NCBI RefSeq assembly: GCF_004116405.1
Contig: NZ_SDIC01000012.1
Span: forward strand, 95,087-159,086
DNA: 64,000 bases
Origin: Halegenticoccus tardaugens
GTDB lineage: Archaea > Halobacteriota > Halobacteria > Halobacteriales > Haloferacaceae
Direction: 5' to 3'
Shown here: positions 59,145 through 64,000 of the stretch, in pieces
Layout of the letters: every line of letters begins with the position of its first letter
Position numbering within the stretch: the stretch's first letter is position 1
The notes under the pieces: generated by a model
What the model was told of the DNA's origin: nothing
Seen by the model: the letters and a program-made list of their open reading frames with translations, nothing else
Database searches by the model: none
Program-made: the position numbers and the translations under genes

Positions 59145-59639
59145 TCAGAGGCGATCGCGACCCTTCTTTTTGCCGAAGACCCACCACTTCAGTCGCTTCA
59201 GCAGGTGCGCCTGCATCCGTTCGCGCTCTCGCTGCCGAACGCGCTGTTGGGGCGAAAAGTCCGCCGCCGAGTCCGACTCCGACGACGCGAGATCGTCGGG
59301 GGTGGCGATCCGCTTGCGACCGTTCGCCATCGCCGCGAGCGACTTATCGACGGTCAGGCCGTCCATGTCGTCGTCGAGGTAGGTGGTGTGGTTCCGCTCG
59401 ACCGCCTTGTACAGCTCGGTGAGGTGCGCGAGTTCGCGCCCGACCTGGTCTATCTCGCGCTGGTGCTCTCTGTACTCGCGTTCGAGCCGTTCGCACTGGT
59501 CTTCGAGCTGGGCGCGCTCGTCTTTGAGCTGGGCGATCCGGTCGTCCAACTCGGACTGTATCCCCGAGATGATTGAGTCGGTTCCGGGCTGTCCGCCGAT
59601 CGTCTCGTCCGCGTTTTGCTCGTCCAGTTCGTCGGACAT
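59145..59639 (-). CDS. Coiled-coil protein of unknown function
   Basis: 164 residues. Residues 25-95 are a continuous heptad coiled coil (LDDRIAQLKDERAQLEDQCE, EREYREHQREIDQVGRELAH). The C-terminus is basic (QAHLLKRLKWWVFGKKKGRD) with an aromatic patch that could touch membrane or nucleic acid. Not assigned to a family. Confidence 0.65.
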   Translation of the reverse strand: MSDELDEQNADETIGGQPGTDSIISGIQSELDDRIAQLKDERAQLEDQCERLEREYREHQREIDQVGRELAHLTELYKAVERNHTTYLDDDMDGLTVDKSLAAMANGRKRIATPDDLASSESDSAADFSPQQRVRQRERERMQAHLLKRLKWWVFGKKKGRDRL

Positions 59640-59888
59640 GGTCTGCTAATTATTACCGTCTTGAACACTATTGAAACTTGGTCAGACGTCCGTCAGACAC
59701 GCGTGTCCGAAGTGGTAGTATCGGATTCGAAACAGACGACGCAGAGAAGGCTATGGTCGTCGGTCTTCGTCGTCCGACGAACGAAAACGTTCGTCCGTGG
59801 CGCGTGCGGCGAACGCTTCGCCGCGCGCGAATGGCGCGAAGATCACCCCAAATCGATCGGGCTGGCGTACCGATTCCCGGGAAGGACC

Positions 59889-60017
59889 TCACACGCTCGC
59901 GGCCTCCAGATACTCGTCTATAATCTCGCTTTTGCGGTGATGTTCGTGCAGGTGATCCCGGAGGTGGTTCCGACTGGTACACGCCCGTTCGCAGAGCGGA
60001 CACACGAGATCCGACAT
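59889..60017 (-). CDS. 42-residue single C2H2 zinc-finger protein
   Basis: MSDLVCPLCERACTSRNHLR continuing DHLHEHHRKSEII: C-x2-C-x3-C and H-x3-H-x2-H, with a C2H2-type spacing of C-x2-C-x12-H-x3-5-H depending on the His used. The Arg/His-rich helix is typical of nucleic-acid-binding fingers. It is too short for routine gene callers. Archaeal mini-proteins of this kind are known in haloarchaea. A single ATG start; no clear operon partner. Confidence 0.6.
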   Translation of the reverse strand: MSDLVCPLCERACTSRNHLRDHLHEHHRKSEIIDEYLEAASV

Positions 60018-60470
60018 ACTCGCCGTTACGGCGTACAGAGGCAAAAACGAACGGTCGACGGGCGGCGGGCGTCGTAGCGCGCGATTCTCCCCCGAGAAGC
60101 TGCCGCCCGACAGCGGGGAAGGGGGAATGGGTGACAGGTGAGCACTTGGGGCACCGTGACCGCGTGATCCGCGGCGGCCGCAGACGTTCCCCCCTCGGTT
60201 AGTTTCTCATAGTGTGACGTATTAAATTTTTCGGCTGAATTATTTTATAATTGCTTCGCGGCCGTTTCCAGCGCGGTCGAGCGGGGAAGGACGGCTGGCA
60301 GCGCCGACGCCGAACGTAGTATGGGGTGGGGACGATCCGGCGCGCTTCCCCCGCGTCCCGATCGAGAACCGCGGCGGCCGAAAAAATCGATCGGGGACTC
60401 CGACCCCGCCGCCGGGACCTTCGGCGGACTCGTCCCGCAATTAATCGTCATCGAACCCCCACGAACACGC
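60018..60470. other. 453-bp intergenic region
   Basis: No gene recognised. An A+T-rich patch (60217-60252) looks like promoter or insertion-prone DNA. TTAATC at 60441-60446, 25-30 bases before the ATG at 60471, is the probable TATA box of the aldo/keto reductase. Confidence 0.5.
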
Positions 60471-61289
60471 ATGGAACACGTCGAACTGCAGGGCGTGCGG
60501 CTTCCGAAGGTCGGCCTCGGCACGTGGCGACTCGCCGGCCCGACGTGCGAGCACGCGGTCGCGACGGCGCTCGATCTGGGGTATCGACACCTCGACACCG
60601 CCCAGTTGTACGGCAACGAGCGTCGCGTCGGCAGGGCTCTCTCCGCGTCGCCCGTCGCTCGCGAGGAGGTGTTTCTCACGACGAAGCTCGCGCCGGGGAA
60701 CCTCCGCGCCGACGCGGTTCGGCGGAGCGCAGCCGAGAGTCTCGACCGGCTCGACACCGACTACCTCGATCTGCTCCTCGTCCACTGGCCGAACCCGCGC
60801 GTCCCGCTCCGGGAGACCCTCGGAGCGATGTCGGAGTTAGTCGACGAGGGCGCGGTGAGACGCGTCGGGGTGAGCAACTTCGGTCCGTCGCGGCTGCGGA
60901 CCGCACGGGAGGTCAGCGACGTTCCGATCCTCACCGATCAGGTGCAGTTTCACCCGTACCGTCCGAAGCCGGACCTGCTCTCGTACTGCCGGGAGCACGA
61001 CCTCGCGCTCACCGCCTACAGCCCGCTGGCGCACGGCGGGGTGCTCGACGACGACGTCCTCCGCCGCGTCGGCGAGCGGTACGACAAGTCGCCCGCGCAG
61101 GTCGCCCTCCGGTGGGCCGTCCAGCAGGAGAACGTCGCCGTCATCCCGAAGGCGACGAGCCGGTCGCACCTCGCGGAGAACCTCGACGTGTTCGACTTCG
61201 AGTTGACGGAGCCGGAGATGCGGGCGGTCGCGCGTCCGTCGCTACTGCGCACGGCGATCGGCTTCGTCCGCGGTCGGCTCGGCGTCTGA
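60471..61289 (+). CDS. Aldo/keto reductase (2,5-diketo-D-gluconate reductase-like)
   Basis: 272 residues, the compact AKR5-type length. LGYRHLDTAQLYGNE supplies catalytic Asp and Tyr, FLTTKLAPGN the Lys, LLVHWPNP the His; the NADPH-binding end is VIPKATSRSHLAENL. It reduces small carbonyls. The start at 60471 follows a TATA box; a longer frame from 60321 is arginine-rich shadow. Its 3' end overlaps the glycosyltransferase on the other strand by 48 bases. Confidence 0.9.
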   Translation: MEHVELQGVRLPKVGLGTWRLAGPTCEHAVATALDLGYRHLDTAQLYGNERRVGRALSASPVAREEVFLTTKLAPGNLRADAVRRSAAESLDRLDTDYLDLLLVHWPNPRVPLRETLGAMSELVDEGAVRRVGVSNFGPSRLRTAREVSDVPILTDQVQFHPYRPKPDLLSYCREHDLALTAYSPLAHGGVLDDDVLRRVGERYDKSPAQVALRWAVQQENVAVIPKATSRSHLAENLDVFDFELTEPEMRAVARPSLLRTAIGFVRGRLGV

Positions 61290-62348
61290 GCACAGCCCGA
61301 CCAGGAACGCCCGGATCCGCCGTCCCGTCTCGTCCCACGTCGGATGCGCGAGATGCGCTTTTCGGGCCGCGAGACTCATCTCGGCGAGCCGCTCGCGGTC
61401 GCGAGAGAGCGGCGTGACCGCGTCGACGATCTCGCTCGGGTCGTCTGGGGCGACGAGGACGCCGTTTTCGCGGTGGGAGACGAGTTCGCGCGCGCCGCCC
61501 GCGGTCGAGGCGATCACGGGGAGGCCGAACCCCATCGCCTCGACGTACGCGATCCCGAACCCCTCGTAGGAGGACGGCATCGCGAAGAGGTGGCTGTCGG
61601 CGAGGAGGCCAGCGAGTTCGTCGTCGGGGAGGCGACCGGTCAGCGCGACGCGATCGCCCAGCCCCAGTTCCTCCACTGTGTCACGAAGCTTCGCGACGTA
61701 CGCCGAATCGACGCCGAGGTCGCCGACGACTGTCAGTCGCCAGTCGGCGCGCGTCCGCCCCAGTCCTTCGACGAGCGTGTGAACTCCCTTTCGTCGGGTG
61801 ACGTTTCCGACGAAGATCACCCGAAGCGGTCGCTCCTGCGCCCGTTCGCGGATCCGATCCGGGGAGAGCACGTCGCCGAACCGATCGCCGGCCGGGTAGG
61901 CGACGACCGACGGGTCCGGGTCGGTCAGCCTCCCGACCGCCCGCCGGGTCGTCTCGCTGTTGTGGACGAACGCGTCGACGCCGTCGAGGTACCGCCGTTC
62001 GACCCGCCGGTAGATCTCGTTTCGCCACTCCGGGCGCGGCTCGACCGAGCGGAGGTGGTGGACGACGGCGACGACCGGCGCGTCCAGCCGGAGCCGCCGG
62101 TTGAACCACGCGAGCGACGGGTGGCAGAGTTCGTCCTGCAACAGCGCGTCGAGGTTCGCTCCCCGGACGCGTCGGCGGAGCGACCGCGAGACGTTGTGCG
62201 CGAGGCTGCCGACGTACCGCCGCTCGGGGAGCGAGAACACGCGAACCTCGTCGCCGGCGGCTTCGAGGTGGTCCGCGAGCTTCCGATCGTAGAGAAACCC
62301 GCCGGATCGGGCGTCGAGGTCGCCGTATACGAGCAGGCCGACGCGCAT
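61242..62348 (-). CDS. GT4-family glycosyltransferase
   Basis: 368 residues, GT-B fold. The C-terminal donor domain has VIFVGNVTRRKGVHTLVEGL and the E-x7-E motif PSSYEGFGIAYVEAMGFGLP. The acceptor half begins MRVGLLVYGDLDARSGGFLY. It transfers a sugar from a nucleotide donor to an unknown acceptor. The start ATG abuts the PTPS stop with no gap, making it the last gene of a four-gene operon that begins beyond the right edge. Confidence 0.88.
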   Translation of the reverse strand: MRVGLLVYGDLDARSGGFLYDRKLADHLEAAGDEVRVFSLPERRYVGSLAHNVSRSLRRRVRGANLDALLQDELCHPSLAWFNRRLRLDAPVVAVVHHLRSVEPRPEWRNEIYRRVERRYLDGVDAFVHNSETTRRAVGRLTDPDPSVVAYPAGDRFGDVLSPDRIRERAQERPLRVIFVGNVTRRKGVHTLVEGLGRTRADWRLTVVGDLGVDSAYVAKLRDTVEELGLGDRVALTGRLPDDELAGLLADSHLFAMPSSYEGFGIAYVEAMGFGLPVIASTAGGARELVSHRENGVLVAPDDPSEIVDAVTPLSRDRERLAEMSLAARKAHLAHPTWDETGRRIRAFLVGLCSDAEPTADEADRRAQ

Positions 62349-62726
62349 TCAGACGGTCGTCTCGTACGCCGCCGCGGCGTCTTCGTCCTCCCACATCGCG
62401 ACCGCGACCCGCTCGGGGTTCGACGGCTCCGCCTCGTCCAACAGTTCGCGGCAGAAGATCCGCGCGAAGTGCTCGACGCTCGGGTTCACTCCCTCGAACG
62501 CGGGCTGGTCGTTCATCGTCTCGTCCGCGTAGCGGTCGACGATCGTCGCCATCCCGGCCTTCACGTCGTCGATGTCCACGAGGTAGCCGTACTCGTTCAG
62601 CTCCGATCCCTCGAAGGTGACCTCGGCGGTGAAGCGGTGCGAGTGGAGTTCGCCCTCCGGTCCGGGGTCCGGAACCGTCAGGTAGTGCTGGGCGATGAAC
62701 GATCGGCGCACGGTGACGGCGTACAT
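62349..62726 (-). CDS. 6-pyruvoyltetrahydropterin synthase/QueD-like protein with Glu replacing Cys
   Basis: 125 residues. T-fold with the zinc His triad H14 (FIAQHYL), H28 and H30 (HSH). The normal catalytic Cys lies four residues before the HxH; here that position is Glu24 (E-G-E-L-H-S-H), a change described in PTPS-III enzymes. A C-terminal Glu region (AVAMWEDEDAAA) may bind the pterin ring. It probably acts on a dihydroneopterin-like substrate. Seven bases separate it from the MDR gene upstream. Confidence 0.82.
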   Translation of the reverse strand: MYAVTVRRSFIAQHYLTVPDPGPEGELHSHRFTAEVTFEGSELNEYGYLVDIDDVKAGMATIVDRYADETMNDQPAFEGVNPSVEHFARIFCRELLDEAEPSNPERVAVAMWEDEDAAAAYETTV

Positions 62727-62733
62727 GGACGCT

Positions 62734-63765
62734 CTATCGCCCGCCGTACGTAAAGAGGATTTGCACGGCTTCCCCCGGCTGCGAATCGAGCAGCTCGTAC
62801 GCGGTCCGCGCCTCGGAGAGTGGGAGCCGGTGGGTGACGAGCCGGTCGACGTCCAGCCGTTCGAGCCACCGCCACGCCAGCTCGAACCGCCGTTTCTGCG
62901 TCCACCTCCCCCGGTGGTCCGGATCGATGGTGCTCACCTGGCTGCTCTTGAGCTGAATCCGGCTCCGGTGAAAGCGTCCGCCGAGGTCGAGCTCCGCCCG
63001 CTTGTCCCCGTACCACGAGCCGATGACCACCGTCCCGTCGTAGCCGGTGACGCTGACGGCGTCTTCGAGCGCCGCGGGGTCGCCCGTGAGCTCGAACGAG
63101 AGATCCGCTCCCCTGGGCGTGTTCGGATCGACGCGAGGGCCGACGTCGAAGCGCGACCGCGCGTCGGCCGGCGGGAGGCTCTCGTCCGCCCCGAACGAGA
63201 GCGACAGATCGCGCCGCCGGGCCACGGTGTCGACGGTCACGAGTCGACCGAGGGGAAACGAGGAGAGCACCGCCGTCGACAGCAGCCCGACGGGTCCCTG
63301 CCCGAAGACGACGACGCGTTCGCCGACCGACGGCCGGCCGTCCATCACGAAGTTGAGCGCGGTTTCGACCGTCGGCAGGAGGGCCGCGGCGGTCGTCGAA
63401 CAGCCGTTCGGAACGCGCCGGAGTTCGTCCGGCGAGGCGAGAAAGTGGCTCTCGTGGGGGTGAAAACAGAAGACGGTCCGGTCGAGCCAGTCCTCGTCGA
63501 CGTCGTCGCCGGTCGCCGTGACGGTGCCGACCGTCGCGTAGCCGTACCGCAGGGGGTACTCGAGCGACCCGTCGAGCGCGGGAATGTTCTCGTCAGCCGG
63601 GAGGTCGCTCGGCGCGTCCCCCCGGTACACGAGAAGCTCCGTGCCGGAACTGATCGCGGACGCGACCGACCGAACGCGGACCTCGTCCGGTCCAGGATCG
63701 GGGACCGTCCGTTCGCGGACCTCGACCGTCCGTTCCCCGGTGAAATACAGCGAGCGCGCGGGCAT
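62734..63765 (-). CDS. MDR-family (zinc-type) dehydrogenase, probably lacking structural zinc
   Basis: 343 residues. The GroES-like half has AISSGTELLVYRGD, where classical alcohol dehydrogenases have a Cys ligand, and lacks the four-Cys structural lobe. The Rossmann half has VVVFGQGPVGLLSTAVLSS near residue 165. It resembles the BchC/threonine-dehydrogenase-like MDR group. A NAD(P)-dependent oxidoreductase of unknown substrate. Its start lies two bases after the upstream GTP cyclohydrolase stop. Confidence 0.82.
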   Translation of the reverse strand: MPARSLYFTGERTVEVRERTVPDPGPDEVRVRSVASAISSGTELLVYRGDAPSDLPADENIPALDGSLEYPLRYGYATVGTVTATGDDVDEDWLDRTVFCFHPHESHFLASPDELRRVPNGCSTTAAALLPTVETALNFVMDGRPSVGERVVVFGQGPVGLLSTAVLSSFPLGRLVTVDTVARRRDLSLSFGADESLPPADARSRFDVGPRVDPNTPRGADLSFELTGDPAALEDAVSVTGYDGTVVIGSWYGDKRAELDLGGRFHRSRIQLKSSQVSTIDPDHRGRWTQKRRFELAWRWLERLDVDRLVTHRLPLSEARTAYELLDSQPGEAVQILFTYGGR

Positions 63766-63767
63766 GC

Positions 63768-64000
63768 TCACCCGTCGCCCGGCTTCGGCGCTCGCTCTTC
63801 CACCTCGACTGTCGTCCCCCGGCGGCGGCAGCGTTCGAGGGCGTGTTTGGCGAGCATCCCAGCGTCGTGTGCACTCCGACCCTCCCCGACGCCGACTTTG
63901 AGTTCGACGCCCGCGTCGTCGCGGACGTGAGAGAGCGCCGCGTCGTACTCTTCGGGTGCGAGCGCGGGGCACGCCGCGATCACGTTGTCGCCGCCGACGA
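63768..64000 (-). CDS. GTP cyclohydrolase III-type protein, C-terminal part (runs off right edge)
   Basis: The visible frame ends ...DNVIAACPALAPEEYDAALS, GVELKVGVGEGRSAHDAGML, AKHALERCRRRGTTVEVEE, closely matching the C-terminus of GTP cyclohydrolase III (ArfA/MJ0145 type), which turns GTP into 2-amino-5-formylamino-6-ribosylaminopyrimidinone phosphate in archaeal riboflavin and F420 biosynthesis. The N-terminal half is outside the window. It heads the visible operon. Confidence 0.8.
   Translation of the reverse strand, partial: VGGDNVIAACPALAPEEYDAALSHVRDDAGVELKVGVGEGRSAHDAGMLAKHALERCRRRGTTVEVEERAPKPGDG

Overview
This window is a stretch of chromosome-like DNA from a haloarchaeon (class Halobacteria). 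The evidence is a strongly GC-rich third-position bias, Asp/Glu-rich proteins, several Tat signal peptides, HTH_10 'bacterio-opsin activator' regulators, archaeal TATA boxes about 25-30 nt ahead of probably leaderless starts, and a tRNA-Trp gene with an archaeal bulge-helix-bulge intron. The genus cannot be fixed from the sequence alone.

Layout: 0-6.3 kb holds housekeeping and transport genes: a methyltransferase with an in-frame stop, a sugar isomerase with a PfkB kinase, an NCS2 nucleobase permease, a YdjM-type membrane hydrolase, a J-domain/[2Fe-2S] ferredoxin fusion and an ACR3-like carrier. 6.3-13.4 kb is a metal-homeostasis block: an AhpD-like protein, a CPH-type (CopB-like) metal ATPase, two paralogous AsnC-TRASH regulators, a His-rich YtkA-like protein, an HMA metallochaperone, a NicO/RcnA-like nickel carrier and a divergent NikR with a candidate operator. 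13.4-25.9 kb is mixed: a cold-shock protein, an acyl-CoA synthetase remnant with an internal deletion, an aldo-keto reductase, a lipase, an MFS carrier, redox proteins (DsbA-like, ferredoxin, Rieske, thioredoxin-like), a NUDIX hydrolase, an exosome-associated RNA-binding protein and a long acidic repeat/PRC-barrel protein.

25.9-37.4 kb is the most unusual part. It encodes three secreted, extremely Asp/Glu-rich repeat proteins of one family, a Tat-exported subtilase carrying its own acidic insertion, and two PAS/GAF/HTH_10 regulators. A palindromic motif, CCTA-N6-TAGG, occurs three times ahead of one acidic-repeat gene and once ahead of another, and a perfect 23-bp dyad lies between the third acidic gene and the protease. 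Together these look like a co-regulated surface or secretion module.

37.4-53.2 kb holds an Lrp regulator overlapping an aminotransferase, a PadR regulator, a CHAT-domain (caspase-like) protein, DUF7504/DUF7344-type regulators, an FAD oxidase, an ornithine-cyclodeaminase family enzyme, a ParA-like ATPase with an overlapping partner gene, a HalX response regulator, a TrmB regulator, IMP dehydrogenase and small haloarchaeal genes. 53.3-60 kb has intron-containing tRNA-Trp, a secreted ComEC-type metallo-beta-lactamase protein with a DUF3006 partner, a lipoprotein zinc protease, a DHA2 exporter and tiny zinc-finger proteins, one of only 42 residues. 60.4-64 kb has an aldo-keto reductase facing a very tight operon: GTP cyclohydrolase III-like, MDR dehydrogenase, PTPS-like protein with Glu in place of the catalytic Cys, and a GT4 glycosyltransferase. 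This suggests a dedicated pterin- or pyrimidine-type small-molecule pathway.
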